From Rhodoferax sp. OV413 (lineage in GTDB: Bacteria > Pseudomonadota > Gammaproteobacteria > Burkholderiales > Burkholderiaceae_C): DNA of 64,000 nucleotides. The position numbers were made by a program, and so were the translations under genes. Shown in pieces: positions 1 through 8,898 of this stretch (within the stretch, counting starts at the first letter, position 1; each line of letters begins with the position of its first letter). The stretch covers positions 310,001 through 374,000 of the forward strand of contig NZ_FNJA01000007.1 of assembly GCF_900104385.1 (NCBI RefSeq). Direction: 5' to 3'. Under the pieces are notes generated by a model. The model ran no database searches. It worked only from the letters and a program-made list of their open reading frames with translations, and had not been told where the DNA came from.

Positions 1-66
1 TGGTGGCGCGGCGTACGGCCGGCGACCCGCGACGTCATCGACCAGCTGACGATTCCGCTGGTGTAA
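1..66 (+). CDS. C-terminus of an unidentified protein (partial, left edge)
   Basis: The first 66 bases read as an open frame ending WWRGVRPATRDVIDQ... and a TAA stop. Only 21 residues are visible, too few to name a family. The gene runs in the same direction as the TRAP transporter genes that begin 146 bases later, so it could be the regulator or an enzyme of the same cluster; that is inference only. The gap to dctQ (67-211) is A+T-richer and presumably holds the TRAP promoter. Confidence 0.5.
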   Translation, partial: WWRGVRPATRDVIDQLTIPLV

Positions 67-211
67 ACACCGCACCGGTATAGGCGGCCGCAGGTATTCA
101 ATTTTGAAATATCAGCTAGCTTGAATTTCGACTCTTGATATAGGGAAACCCCTGAACTCCACAAAGTAACTGGTTAGTACATTAAATAACGAATTTCTAG
201 GAGACAAGTTC

Positions 212-748
212 ATGCTTCAAAAATTGCTAGACGGCTACTGCCGATTGCTGTCGGTGCTGATGGCCGTAGCCCTGGCCTTGATGGTGCTGCTGGTGTTCAC
301 CAATGTGGTGATGCGCTACGCCTTCAACTCCGGCATCACCGTGTCCGAGGAGCTGTCGCGCTGGCTGTTTGTCTGGGTGACCTTCCTGGGTGCCATCGTT
401 GCCATGCACGAAGGCGCGCACCTGGGTACCGACATGCTGGTGTCGCGCCTGTCGGTGGCTGGCAAGCGCTTCTGCCTGGTGGTCGGGCATGCACTGATGC
501 TGTTCATCTGCTGGCTGCTGTTCAAGGGTTCGCTGGAGCAGGTCAAGGTCAACTGGGATTCCACCAGCGCCGCCATGGAAGTCTCCATGGGCATCTTCTA
601 CGCCTGCGGCATGGTGTGTGCCGTGTCGGGTGCGGTGATTCTGCTGAACCACCTGTGGCGCCTGGTGAAGGGCGAGCTGTCGGACGACGAGCTGATCGGC
701 ATCCGCGAGTCCGAAGAAGAGCCGATCGACGTGCCCAAGCCCCTGTAA
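212..748 (+). CDS. TRAP transporter small permease (DctQ family)
   Basis: Small membrane subunit of a tripartite ATP-independent periplasmic (TRAP) transporter, 178 residues, the usual size. Four hydrophobic segments are visible (about residues 14-36, 47-68, 88-108 and 128-148). The stretch SEELSRWLFVWVTFLGA is the typical DctQ signature with the conserved Glu-Glu and Arg-Trp. An AGGAG ribosome site lies 8 bases before the ATG. It is followed after 21 bases by the large permease and then by the receptor, so the whole transporter is encoded here. It pairs with DctM in the inner membrane to import an organic acid driven by an ion gradient. Confidence 0.93.
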   Translation: MLQKLLDGYCRLLSVLMAVALALMVLLVFTNVVMRYAFNSGITVSEELSRWLFVWVTFLGAIVAMHEGAHLGTDMLVSRLSVAGKRFCLVVGHALMLFICWLLFKGSLEQVKVNWDSTSAAMEVSMGIFYACGMVCAVSGAVILLNHLWRLVKGELSDDELIGIRESEEEPIDVPKPL

Positions 749-769
749 ACCCCAGCGAAGTTTTCAACC

Positions 770-2047
770 ATGACTATTGCCGTTTTCCTGGGCTCCCTGC
801 TCGCCGCCATGGCGCTGGGCATCCCTATCGCTTTCTCCCTGCTGCTCTGCGGTGTCGCCCTGATGTGGCACATGAACATGTTCGACGCCCAGATCCTGGC
901 GCAGAACATCATGGAAGGCGCAAACAGCTTTCCGTTGCTGGCCGTGCCCTTCTTCATGCTGGCCGGCGAGGTGATGAACACCGGCGGCCTGTCCCGCCGC
1001 ATCGTCGACTTCGCGCTGGCGCTGGTCGGCCACATCCGCGGCGGCCTGGGCTATGTGACGATTGTGGCGGCCTGCATCTTGTCGGCCCTGTCGGGCTCGG
1101 CCGTTGCCGACGCGGCGGCCCTGACCGCGCTGCTGCTGCCCATGATGGTGAAAGCCGGCCACGACAAGGCACGCAGCGGCGGCCTGATCGCAGCCTGCGG
1201 CGTGATCGGCCCGATCATCCCGCCGTCCATCGGCTTTGTGATCTTCGGCGTGGCCGCCAATGTGTCGATCACCAAGCTGTTCCTGGCCGGCATCTTCCCG
1301 GGCATCCTGCTGGCCGCCGGCCTGTGGGCCACCTGGTGGTGGACCACGCGTAGCGAAAAGCTGGAGCCACCACCGCGCAAGTCGACCGCAGAAGTAATGC
1401 TGGCCTTCCGCAAGGCCGGCTGGGCGCTGACCCTGCCGCTGCTGATTTTGTTCGGCCTGCGCTTCGGCCTGTTCACACCCACCGAAGCCGCCGTGGTGGC
1501 TGCCGTGTTCGCCCTGTTCGTGGCCGGTGTGATCTACCGCGAACTCACCTGGAGCACCCTGTACGGCACCTTTGTGGCCGCTGCCAAAACCACCGCGGTG
1601 GTGATGTTCCTGGTGGCTGCGGCCATGGTCTCGGCCTGGCTGATCACGGTGGCCCAGCTGCCGGCCCAGGTGGTCGACCTGCTGAGCCCGCTGCTGGGCA
1701 GCCCTACCCTGCTGCTGATGGCCATCATGCTGCTGGTGATGGTGGTTGGTACCGCCATGGACATGACGCCCACCATCCTGATCCTGACGCCCGTGCTGAT
1801 GCCCCTGGTGAAAGCCGCTGGTATCGACCCGGTGTACTTCGGCGTGCTGTTCATCATCAACAACTCCATCGGCCTGGTGACGCCACCGGTCGGCACGGTG
1901 CTGAACGTGGTGGCCGGCGTGGGCCGGATGAAGATGGACGACGTGACCCGCGGCGTGATGCCTTTCATGATCGTGCAGTTCATCGTGATGTTCCTGATGG
2001 TGCTGTTCCCGCAAATCATCATGTGGCCGGCCCGCCTGCTGTACTGA
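770..2047 (+). CDS. TRAP transporter large permease (DctM family)
   Basis: The 425-residue integral membrane subunit that forms the translocation path of the TRAP transporter. It is hydrophobic throughout with about 12 predicted membrane segments. Diagnostic stretches include NSFPLLAVPFFMLAGEVMN near the N-terminus, ALSGSAVADAAAL, GPIIPPSIGFVIFG and NNSIGLVTPPVGTVLNV near the C-terminus. The length matches the family (about 425-430). It sits between the DctQ and DctP genes in one transcription unit. The substrate cannot be read from the permease; the downstream dehydroquinase and shikimate-dehydrogenase-like genes suggest a hydroaromatic acid. Confidence 0.95.
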   Translation: MTIAVFLGSLLAAMALGIPIAFSLLLCGVALMWHMNMFDAQILAQNIMEGANSFPLLAVPFFMLAGEVMNTGGLSRRIVDFALALVGHIRGGLGYVTIVAACILSALSGSAVADAAALTALLLPMMVKAGHDKARSGGLIAACGVIGPIIPPSIGFVIFGVAANVSITKLFLAGIFPGILLAAGLWATWWWTTRSEKLEPPPRKSTAEVMLAFRKAGWALTLPLLILFGLRFGLFTPTEAAVVAAVFALFVAGVIYRELTWSTLYGTFVAAAKTTAVVMFLVAAAMVSAWLITVAQLPAQVVDLLSPLLGSPTLLLMAIMLLVMVVGTAMDMTPTILILTPVLMPLVKAAGIDPVYFGVLFIINNSIGLVTPPVGTVLNVVAGVGRMKMDDVTRGVMPFMIVQFIVMFLMVLFPQIIMWPARLLY

Positions 2048-2135
2048 TACCGCCTTGTTTTCGAAGCGGGGCGTGTCTGGTACGCCATGCCCTGCATCCC
2101 CCCATTTGCGTACTGTGTAATTTCAGGAGACAAGC

Positions 2136-3143
2136 ATGAAACGTCTGATGATCAAGACTCTGGTGGCCGCTGCCGCCGTGGCCGCCTTCGGCATGGCTGG
2201 CGCACAGGACATCAAGGAGCACACGCTCAAGATCGGCCTCAACGGCCCGGAAAACCACCCTGCCGCAGCCGGCATGAAGAAGTTTGCCGAACTGGTTGCA
2301 GCCAAGTCCGGCGGCAAGATCAAGGCCAACCTGTTCTTCAACGGCAGCCTGGGCAGCGACCAGGCCGTGGTCTCGTCCATGAAGGGCGGCACGATTGAAA
2401 TGGCGGTCATGAACACCGGCATCCTGGCCAGCGAAGTGAAGGAAGTTGCGATATTCGACTTCCCCTTCCTGTTCGCCAACGAGAAGGAATCGGACGCCAT
2501 CGTCGACGGCCCGGTCGGCAAGAAGATGCACGCCCTGCTGGAGCAAAAAGGCCTGGTCGGCCTGGCCTACTGGGAACTCGGCTACCGCCAGATCACCAAC
2601 AGCAAGCGCCCACTGAACAAGGTGGAAGACATCGAAGGCCTGAAGCTGCGCGTGATCCCCAACCCGATCAACGTCGCCTGGGTCAAGGCCCTGGGCGCCA
2701 ACCCCACGCCCATGCCCTTCCCCGAGGTCTATGGTGGCCTGGAGCAAAAAGCCATTGACGGCCAGGAAAACCCGATCAGCGTGATCGCCGCCAACAAGTT
2801 CTGGGAAGTGCAGAAGAACATCGCCCTGACCAACCACCAGTACAACCCGCAATCGGTGATCTTCAGCAAGAAGGTCTGGGACACACTGACAGCAGCCGAG
2901 AAGAAGATCATCGACGACGCGGCCGACGAAGCCACCCAGTACCAGCGCCAGCAGGCCCGCGCCGCCGTAGCGACCAACCTCGAGCTGCTGAAGAAGAACG
3001 GCATGACCGTGACCCAGTTCTCGCCCGCCGAAGTCGCCAAGCTGCGCGACAAGATGAAGCCGGTGATTGCCCAGTTCACCGCCAGCGTGGGTGAAGCCAC
3101 GGTCAACGAAGTCACGGCCGAACTGGCCAAGCTGCGCAAGTAA
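2136..3143 (+). CDS. TRAP transporter periplasmic solute receptor (DctP family)
   Basis: Secreted substrate-binding subunit, 335 residues. It begins with a clear signal peptide (MKRLMIKTLVAAAAVAAFGMAGA, cut near Ala-Gln-Asp). The DctP-family Arg that binds the substrate carboxylate is in the segment EGLKLRVIPNPINVAWVKAL, followed by the conserved PMPFPEVYGGLEQKAIDGQE. An AGGAG ribosome site lies 7 bases before the ATG. It is the third gene of the TRAP operon, 88 bases after dctM. A stable hairpin follows the stop codon, so receptor mRNA may be made in excess of the downstream enzymes, a common arrangement for TRAP receptors. Confidence 0.95.
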   Translation: MKRLMIKTLVAAAAVAAFGMAGAQDIKEHTLKIGLNGPENHPAAAGMKKFAELVAAKSGGKIKANLFFNGSLGSDQAVVSSMKGGTIEMAVMNTGILASEVKEVAIFDFPFLFANEKESDAIVDGPVGKKMHALLEQKGLVGLAYWELGYRQITNSKRPLNKVEDIEGLKLRVIPNPINVAWVKALGANPTPMPFPEVYGGLEQKAIDGQENPISVIAANKFWEVQKNIALTNHQYNPQSVIFSKKVWDTLTAAEKKIIDDAADEATQYQRQQARAAVATNLELLKKNGMTVTQFSPAEVAKLRDKMKPVIAQFTASVGEATVNEVTAELAKLRK

Positions 3144-3170
3144 CGACCCAGGCTCAAAATAGGGCTTGTC

Positions 3171-3195
3171 GGCCCGGCCGCTGCGCCGGGCCTTT
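3171..3195 (+). terminator. Terminator-like hairpin after dctP
   Basis: A perfect 8-bp stem, GGCCCGGC / GCCGGGCC with a 6-base loop, is followed by only three T residues. It lies between the TRAP receptor gene and the dehydroquinase gene 35 bases on. With so short a T tract it may act as a partial terminator or as an mRNA stabiliser that separates expression of the transporter and the enzymes. Confidence 0.5.
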
Positions 3196-3229
3196 GACAC
3201 AACCCCATCTACCCAAGGAAACCACCTCC

Positions 3230-3676
3230 ATGAAAATCCTCATGCTGCACGGCATCAACCACAACATGTTTGGCAAGCGCGACCCCAAGCAGTACGGCAC
3301 CATCACGCTGGACGAAATCAACGCCAGCCTGGTGGCACTGGGCAAAGAGCTGGGCACCGAGGTGGAGGCCTACCAAACCAATGGCGAAGGCGATATGTGC
3401 GAACGCATCCACCAGGCCTATGCCGACGGCGTGGACGCGGTGCTGATCAACGCCGGCGCCTGGACCCACTACAGCTACGGCATCCGCGATGCGCTGGCCA
3501 TCCTGACCTGCCCGGTGGTGGAAATCCACATGTCCAACATCCACGCCCGCGAAGCCTTCCGCCACGTGTCGGTGTTCGCCGAAATCGTCAAGGGCCAGAT
3601 CTGCGGCTTTGGCGTAGACAGCTACCTGCTGGGCCTGCGCGCCGGCGTGTCGGCCGCCCAAGCTGCCAAGGCATAA
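3230..3676 (+). CDS. aroQ: Type II 3-dehydroquinate dehydratase
   Basis: Type II dehydroquinase, 148 residues, the normal length. It interconverts 3-dehydroquinate and 3-dehydroshikimate. Visible family features are the flexible-loop Arg and Tyr (GKRDPKQYG), the Asn of LINAGAWTHYS, the catalytic His of EIHMSNIHARE and the C-terminal ICGFGVDSYLLGL. The opening strand is divergent: LHGINHNMFG where housekeeping enzymes have LNGPNLNLLG. The ATG at 3230 was chosen because an AAGGA ribosome site precedes it; an upstream in-frame TTG at 3194 overlaps the hairpin. The TRAP transporter upstream and AroE-like enzyme downstream suggest a catabolic role (quinate or related acids) rather than the housekeeping chorismate pathway. 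Confidence 0.88.
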   Translation: MKILMLHGINHNMFGKRDPKQYGTITLDEINASLVALGKELGTEVEAYQTNGEGDMCERIHQAYADGVDAVLINAGAWTHYSYGIRDALAILTCPVVEIHMSNIHAREAFRHVSVFAEIVKGQICGFGVDSYLLGLRAGVSAAQAAKA

Positions 3677-3730
3677 GCTACACAATTAATAGCTGCCAGC
3701 GCTTATTGAATATGCGCTAGAGGCACTTTT
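3677..3730 (+). repeat. Dispersed palindromic repeat, copy 1
   Basis: Begins one base after the aroQ stop. It contains GCTACACAATTAATAGC, then TGCCAGCGC, a short A+T spacer, GCGCTAGAGGC and a TTTT run. The two GCGC-containing halves are inverted. It is the best match to the consensus deduced from the other copies in this window (5571, 10906, 18054, 20531, 21249, 25374, 40308, 44974, 48494). Confidence 0.8.
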
Positions 3731-3748
3731 CATTTCACAGGACCCTCC

Positions 3749-4582
3749 GTGATTACAGGCAACACCGAACTCATCGCCCACATCGGCTTCCCCACCCACG
3801 CCTTCAAGGCACCGATGATTTACAACCCCTACTTCGACCAGGCCGGCATCGATGCCGTGGTCGTACCCATGGGTTGCAAGGCCGAAGACTACCCGGCATT
3901 TCTGCGCTCGGTGTTCAGCCTGGCCAACATCCGCGGCGCGCTGATCACCATGCCGCACAAGGTCACCACCGCCGGCCTGCTGGACGAGGTTTCGCCCACC
4001 GCCCAGATCGCCGGCGCCTGCAACGCGGTGCGCCGCAATGCCGACGGCAAGCTGGTCGGCGACATGTTCGACGGCGAGGGCTTTGTGCGCGGCGTGCAGC
4101 GCAAGGGCTTGCAGCTCCAGGGCATACGCGCAGTGGTGGTGGGCTGCGGCGGCGTAGGCTCGGCGATTGCCGCCTCGCTGGCGGCGGCCGGCGTCGGCAC
4201 GCTGCGCCTGTATGACGCCTACGGCCCGTCGATGGACGGCCTGGCCGGGCGCTTACGCCAGCACTACCCGGCGCTGGTGGTGGAAACCGGCTCGAATGAC
4301 CCGGCCGACTGCGACCTGGTGGTCAACGCCACGCCCATGGGCATGAACGACGGCGACCCGCTGCCCATGGACGTGTCCCGCATCGCCCCCAGCGCCTTCG
4401 TCGGCGAAGTGGTGATGAAGGCCGAAACCACCGCCTTCCTGGCCGCCGCCCAGGCGCGCGGCTGCCGGGTGCAGGTGGGCACCGACATGCTGTTCGAGCA
4501 AATCCCGGCCTACCTCGAGTTCTTCGGCCTGCCAACCACCACGCCCGAGGTTCTGCGCTCCGTCGCTACGCTGAAGTATTAA
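3749..4582 (+). CDS. Shikimate dehydrogenase family protein (AroE paralogue)
   Basis: NAD(P)-dependent shikimate/quinate dehydrogenase-type enzyme, 277 residues, full length. The substrate domain holds GALITMPHK with the catalytic Lys and the Asn of GACNAVRR. The nucleotide-binding glycine loop is VVGCGGVGSAIAASL, and NATPMGMNDGDPLP matches the conserved NATxxGM. The N-terminal SxS motif that clamps the shikimate carboxylate in AroE (SKSP-type) is replaced by GFPTHAFKAP, so the substrate may be quinate or another hydroaromatic acid. The start is a GTG at 3749 after a GGA-containing site. It follows aroQ in the same direction and probably acts in the same catabolic route. Confidence 0.85.
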   Translation: MITGNTELIAHIGFPTHAFKAPMIYNPYFDQAGIDAVVVPMGCKAEDYPAFLRSVFSLANIRGALITMPHKVTTAGLLDEVSPTAQIAGACNAVRRNADGKLVGDMFDGEGFVRGVQRKGLQLQGIRAVVVGCGGVGSAIAASLAAAGVGTLRLYDAYGPSMDGLAGRLRQHYPALVVETGSNDPADCDLVVNATPMGMNDGDPLPMDVSRIAPSAFVGEVVMKAETTAFLAAAQARGCRVQVGTDMLFEQIPAYLEFFGLPTTTPEVLRSVATLKY

Positions 4583-4608
4583 CAGTACGGCAGGTAGACG
4601 GCCCCACG

Positions 4609-5568
4609 ATGCTCCAGATACTGGCAATCACCACCCCCATCTACCTGATCATCGCCGCGGGCTATCTGGCCGTACGCTGCGGGCTGTTCGCCAAGCCCGA
4701 AATGCGCGTACTGGGCCGCTTCGTCATCAACTTCTGCACGCCGGCGCTGATCTTCCGCGCGCTGTCGCAGCGTTCGCTGGGCGAGGTGTTGAACGCGCCA
4801 TTTCTGCTGGCCTATGCGCTGGGTTCACTGGCGGTGCTGTTCGGCGCCATCGCCTATGTGCGCCGGGTGCGCCGCCAGCCGCTGACCCCGGCCGCCATAC
4901 AGGGCCTGGGCATGTCGGCATCGAACAGCGCCTTTATCGGCTACCCCATCGTGCAGCAGCTGATCGGGCCGCCCGCAGGGGTGGCGCTGGCGCTGTGCAT
5001 GGTCGTGGAAAACCTGCTGATCCTGCCGCTGGCCCTGGCACTGGCCGACCGCGGCGACAACCGCCATGGCGCGGGCCAGCGCTGGCACCAGGTGCTGGCC
5101 GAGTCCTTCAAAGGCCTGCTGAAGAACCCGATGATCGTGGCCATCGTGGCCGGCTTTTGCTTTGCACTGCTGGGCCTGCAGCTGCCCGAGGTGCTGGCCC
5201 GCACGGTGCAGATCGTCGCCACCGCGGCCAGCCCCATATCCTTGTTTGTGATTGGCGGCACCCTGGTCGGCTTGCAGCTGTCCGGCGTGCGGCGGGACAT
5301 GGCGACCATCAGCTTTGGCAAGCTGGTATTGCACCCGCTGGCGGTGTTGGCCGTGCTGTTGCTGCTGCCGCCCATAGACCCCGCGCTGCGCGTGGCGGCG
5401 GTCGTGTTTGCCAGCGTGCCCATGCTCAGCATCTACCCGGTGGTGGCGCAGAAGTACCACCTCGAAGGCCTGACCGCCGCCGCCCTGCTGGTGACCACGG
5501 TGGCCTCCTTTCTGTCCATCAGCCTGCTGCTCTGGGCCTTGCATGCGCTGCTGGGCTGGACGCCATAA
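4609..5568 (+). CDS. AEC family transporter (auxin efflux carrier / MdcF-like permease)
   Basis: A 319-residue membrane protein with about ten hydrophobic segments in two sets of five. AEC signatures include NFCTPALIFRALSQ in the first half and MSASNSAFIGYPIVQQL, where helices of this family cross. AEC members carry organic anions, among them malonate (MdcF). It starts 26 bases after the AroE-like gene, so it may export or import an acid of that pathway. The window's malonate genes 25 kb away lack their own permease, so a malonate role cannot be excluded. Confidence 0.88.
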   Translation: MLQILAITTPIYLIIAAGYLAVRCGLFAKPEMRVLGRFVINFCTPALIFRALSQRSLGEVLNAPFLLAYALGSLAVLFGAIAYVRRVRRQPLTPAAIQGLGMSASNSAFIGYPIVQQLIGPPAGVALALCMVVENLLILPLALALADRGDNRHGAGQRWHQVLAESFKGLLKNPMIVAIVAGFCFALLGLQLPEVLARTVQIVATAASPISLFVIGGTLVGLQLSGVRRDMATISFGKLVLHPLAVLAVLLLLPPIDPALRVAAVVFASVPMLSIYPVVAQKYHLEGLTAAALLVTTVASFLSISLLLWALHALLGWTP

Positions 5569-5570
5569 GA

Positions 5571-5634
5571 AAATAAGCCAAACAAGGCTGCAGCGCATAT
5601 TCCATCTGCGCAAGACGCTTCTAATTCAATAGCA
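5571..5634 (-). repeat. Dispersed palindromic repeat, copy 2
   Basis: Lies directly after the AEC gene. It contains TGCAGCGCATATTCCATCTG followed by CGCAAGACGCTTCTAAT. It shares about 40 nearly identical bases with copy 3 at 10906, showing that the two are recent or conserved relatives. Orientation is inferred from the consensus. Confidence 0.7.
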
Positions 5635-5762
5635 TCAACCGGCTGCCAGCTGGCCTTTCTCCGCCCTGTGCATGGCTATTTAACAACAGCCCATCGAAGT
5701 AGTGCGGTCCCACACGGCAGCCGGGCGTTTTTCACACAAACTCAGGATAGGCTTGCTACCAA

Positions 5763-8700
5763 GTGAATAAATGGGGGTGGGTGGTGCGTATGCGGCAGAA
5801 ATGGGTTTCAGGGGTGATTAGATTTCGGTATATCGCCGCCGTTGTGCTGCTAGCGCTGCTGGTGGCGGCCGGGATGCTGGTCGCGCAGGAGATGCGCACG
5901 TCGGCCCACCAGGCCCGGTTTTTTGCCGAACTGGCCCGCAAGGCCACGTTTGAGCTCAACACCGGCCCCAGCCCGTCGATCCGCTTCCCGCAGAGTGCGC
6001 CCTATGACGACCGGCTCGGCTATGCGCAGCTGCCCGGCTATCTGAAAAAGCTCCAAACCCGCGACTTCGAGATCGCCCAGCAGGCGCGCATCTCCCCCAC
6101 CATGGCCACCATCGTGGACGACGGCTACTACGCCCCGTATGCCGAGAAAACCCAGGGCGGCCTGCGCGTGCTGGACCGGCACAACACGCCGCTGTTCCAG
6201 GAGTGCTATCCGCAGCGCGTGTTCGAGCGCTTTGACGACATCGCGCCCATCCTGGTCGACAGCTTGCTGTTCATCGAAAACCGCGAGCTGCTCGACCCCG
6301 ACCAGCCCAAGCGCAACCCGGCGGTCGAATGGGACCGGCTGGCCAATGCGGTGCTGGTCAAGGCCGAAAGCAGCCTCACCGGCACGGCACGCACGCCCGG
6401 CGGCAGCACCCTGGCCACCCAGATCGAGAAGTACCGCCACTCGTCCGAGGGCCGCACCTCCAGCATCCAGGACAAGCTGCGGCAGATGGTCTCGGCCGCC
6501 CTGCGCGCCTACCAGCAAGGTGAAGACACCAGCGCGGTGCGGCGCCAGATCGTGCTGGCCTATATGAACACCATGCCGCTGTCGGCCAAGGCCGGCTTTG
6601 GCGAGGTGCATGGCATGGGCGACGGCCTGTGGGTCTGGTACGGGCAGGACTTCCAGCAGGTCAACCGCCTGCTGAAAACCGTGACCGAGCCCGAGGCCCA
6701 GATCTCCGTACAGGCCGAGCAGGCCCAGCTGTACAAGCAGGCGCTGAGCCTGCTGATCTCGCAGCGCCGCCCGTCCTACTACTTTGACGCCGACGAGGCC
6801 GAGCTGGACCAGCTGACCAACAGCCATCTGCGCCTGCTGGGCAGCGCCGGCGTAATCAGCCCCGCGCTGCGCGATGCAGCCTTGCAGGCCCAGCTGCACC
6901 GGCGCGCCCAGAAGGTGCCGACCGAAGCCGTGTCCTTCGTCACCCAAAAAGCTGCCAACGCGGTGCGCACCCACCTGTCCAGCCTGCTCGGCAACAACCG
7001 CCTGTACGACCTGGACCGGCTGGACCTGAGCGCCGCCAGCACCCTGGACGCACCTGTGCAAGCCGCCGTCACCCAGCTGCTGCGCGACCTGCGCGAACCC
7101 GAAAGCGCCAAGGCCGCCGGGCTGAACGCCAAGCAGCTGCTGGACCGCGGTGACCCCGCCAAGGTGGTGTACAGCTTCACCCTGTACGAGCGCGGCGCCG
7201 ACGCCAACCTGCTGCGCGTGCAGACCGACAACTACGACCAGCCGCTGAACATCAACGAAGGCACCAAGCTGGACCTCGGCTCCACCGCCAAGCTGCGCAC
7301 CCTGATCACCTACCTCGACATCATCGACAAGCTGCACCAACGCCTGTCCACCCAGGACGCTAAAGAGCTGCGCGCGCTCAGCGTGGACCGGCAAGACGTA
7401 CTGACCCGCTGGGCCGCCGATTACCTGGCCAGCACCCAGGACCGCAGCCTGGCCAAGATGCTGGACGCGGCGCTAGAGCGGCAGTATTCGGCCAACAACG
7501 CCGAAGGCTTCATGACCGGCGGCGGCCTGCACCATTTCGACAACTTCAACCGCGACGACAACGCACGGGTGATGTCGGTGCGCAACGGCCTGCGCAATTC
7601 GGTGAACCTGGTGTTCATCCGCCTGATGCGCGACATCGTGCACCACTACATGTTCCTCACGCCTGGCTCGTCGGCCAAGCTGCTGCAAGATGCCGACGAC
7701 CCGCGCCGCGCCGCCTACCTGACCCGCTTTGCCGACCGCGAAGGCCAGGTCTTCATGCGCCGCTTCCTGGTCAAGTACCAGGGCAAGACCGCCGAGCAAG
7801 CCGAAGACGTGCTGCTGGGCAGCGTGCGCCCCACCGCCTCGCGGCTGGCGGCCATCTACCGCACGATTGCGCCCGAGGCCTCGCTGGAGCAGTTCTCGGC
7901 CTTCGTCACCGACCACCTGCCCGACGGCCTGGACCCGACCGAGCCTCGGCTGGCCAAGCTCTACGCCCAGTACGCACCCGAGCAGATGTCGCTGGCCGAC
8001 CGAGGCTACCTGGCCAGTGTGCACCCGCTGGAACTCTGGCTGGTCGGCTACCTGCGCCAGCACCCGGGCGCCAGCCAGACGCAGGTGATGGAGGCCAGCG
8101 TGGCCGAGCGGCAGACGGTCTATGCCTGGCTGTTCTCCACCCACCGCAAGCAGGCGCAGGACAAACGCATCCTCGGCCTGCTGGAGGGCGAAGGCTTTCT
8201 GGAAATCCATCGCCAGTGGGCGCAGATGGGCTACCCGTTTGAAACGCTGGTGCCCTCCTACGCCACGGCGCTAGGCGCCTCGGCCGACCGTCCGGCCGCA
8301 CTGGCCGAAATGATGGGCATTTTGGTCAACGGCGGCCTGCGCAAGCCCAACACCCGCATAGAGTCGCTGCACTTTGCCGCCGCCACGCCGTATGAAACCC
8401 GGCTGCAGTACAAGGCCGGCAAGGCCGAACAGGTGCTGGCCCCCGAAGTCGCCCAGGCCGCGCTCGGCGCGGTGCGCCGGGTGGTGGACGAAGGCACGGC
8501 GGTACGGGTCAAAAACGCGTTCCTGCGGCCCGACGGCAGCAGCTTCCCGGTAGGCGGCAAAACCGGCACCGGCGACCAGCGCTTCGACACCTACGGCGCC
8601 GGCGGCAAGTTGCTGCAGTCGCGGGTGGTGAACCGGTCTGCCACCTTTGTCTTCAACATCGACGAGCGCTTCTTCGGCACCATCATCGCCTACGTGCCCG

Positions 8701-8849
8701 GCGCCCAGGCCGCCGGCTACGACTTCACCAGCGCCCTGCCGGTGCAGCTGCTGAAGGTGCTGGCGCCGCAGCTCACGCCCTTGCTGGTAGGTGGCGATGC
8801 GGCGCCGCCAGCGGCCCCGAGCGGGGCAGCGTGCGGGGGCAAAGGCTGA
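5763..8849 (+). CDS. Large bifunctional penicillin-binding protein (GT51 transglycosylase + transpeptidase)
   Basis: A 1028-residue class A PBP-type peptidoglycan synthase of the inner membrane. One membrane anchor lies at about residues 20-42. The glycosyltransferase domain (about 100-310) has the LLFIENREL and TPGGSTLATQIEKYR motifs. The transpeptidase has all three motifs in order: STAK (Ser507), SVN (near 613) and KTGTG (Lys933). The SxxK to SxN and SxN to KTG gaps are unusually large (over 300 residues for the second), so the domain carries long insertions and the protein is larger than PBP1a/1b. A GTG at 5763 follows an AGGATAGG site; ATG 5790 is an alternative. It stands alone, between a repeat and a convergent reductase. 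Confidence 0.85.
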   Translation: MNKWGWVVRMRQKWVSGVIRFRYIAAVVLLALLVAAGMLVAQEMRTSAHQARFFAELARKATFELNTGPSPSIRFPQSAPYDDRLGYAQLPGYLKKLQTRDFEIAQQARISPTMATIVDDGYYAPYAEKTQGGLRVLDRHNTPLFQECYPQRVFERFDDIAPILVDSLLFIENRELLDPDQPKRNPAVEWDRLANAVLVKAESSLTGTARTPGGSTLATQIEKYRHSSEGRTSSIQDKLRQMVSAALRAYQQGEDTSAVRRQIVLAYMNTMPLSAKAGFGEVHGMGDGLWVWYGQDFQQVNRLLKTVTEPEAQISVQAEQAQLYKQALSLLISQRRPSYYFDADEAELDQLTNSHLRLLGSAGVISPALRDAALQAQLHRRAQKVPTEAVSFVTQKAANAVRTHLSSLLGNNRLYDLDRLDLSAASTLDAPVQAAVTQLLRDLREPESAKAAGLNAKQLLDRGDPAKVVYSFTLYERGADANLLRVQTDNYDQPLNINEGTKLDLGSTAKLRTLITYLDIIDKLHQRLSTQDAKELRALSVDRQDVLTRWAADYLASTQDRSLAKMLDAALERQYSANNAEGFMTGGGLHHFDNFNRDDNARVMSVRNGLRNSVNLVFIRLMRDIVHHYMFLTPGSSAKLLQDADDPRRAAYLTRFADREGQVFMRRFLVKYQGKTAEQAEDVLLGSVRPTASRLAAIYRTIAPEASLEQFSAFVTDHLPDGLDPTEPRLAKLYAQYAPEQMSLADRGYLASVHPLELWLVGYLRQHPGASQTQVMEASVAERQTVYAWLFSTHRKQAQDKRILGLLEGEGFLEIHRQWAQMGYPFETLVPSYATALGASADRPAALAEMMGILVNGGLRKPNTRIESLHFAAATPYETRLQYKAGKAEQVLAPEVAQAALGAVRRVVDEGTAVRVKNAFLRPDGSSFPVGGKTGTGDQRFDTYGAGGKLLQSRVVNRSATFVFNIDERFFGTIIAYVPGAQAAGYDFTSALPVQLLKVLAPQLTPLLVGGDAAPPAAPSGAACGGKG

Positions 8850-8898
8850 GCGGCTCAGGCCTGGTGCGCTACCTATCGTAGACGGCACTCATCCAGGC

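Noticed and set aside
764-2014. 416-codon minus-strand frame
   Set aside because: His/Gln-rich antisense of the TRAP large permease.
3194-3229. TTG start giving a 160-residue dehydroquinase
   Set aside because: No ribosome site, and the extension would overlap the hairpin after dctP; ATG 3230 has AAGGA and fits the family start.
8841-8860. Possible terminator hairpin CTGAG-CGG-CTCAG after the PBP gene
   Set aside because: Only 5 bp of stem and no T tract; too weak to annotate.
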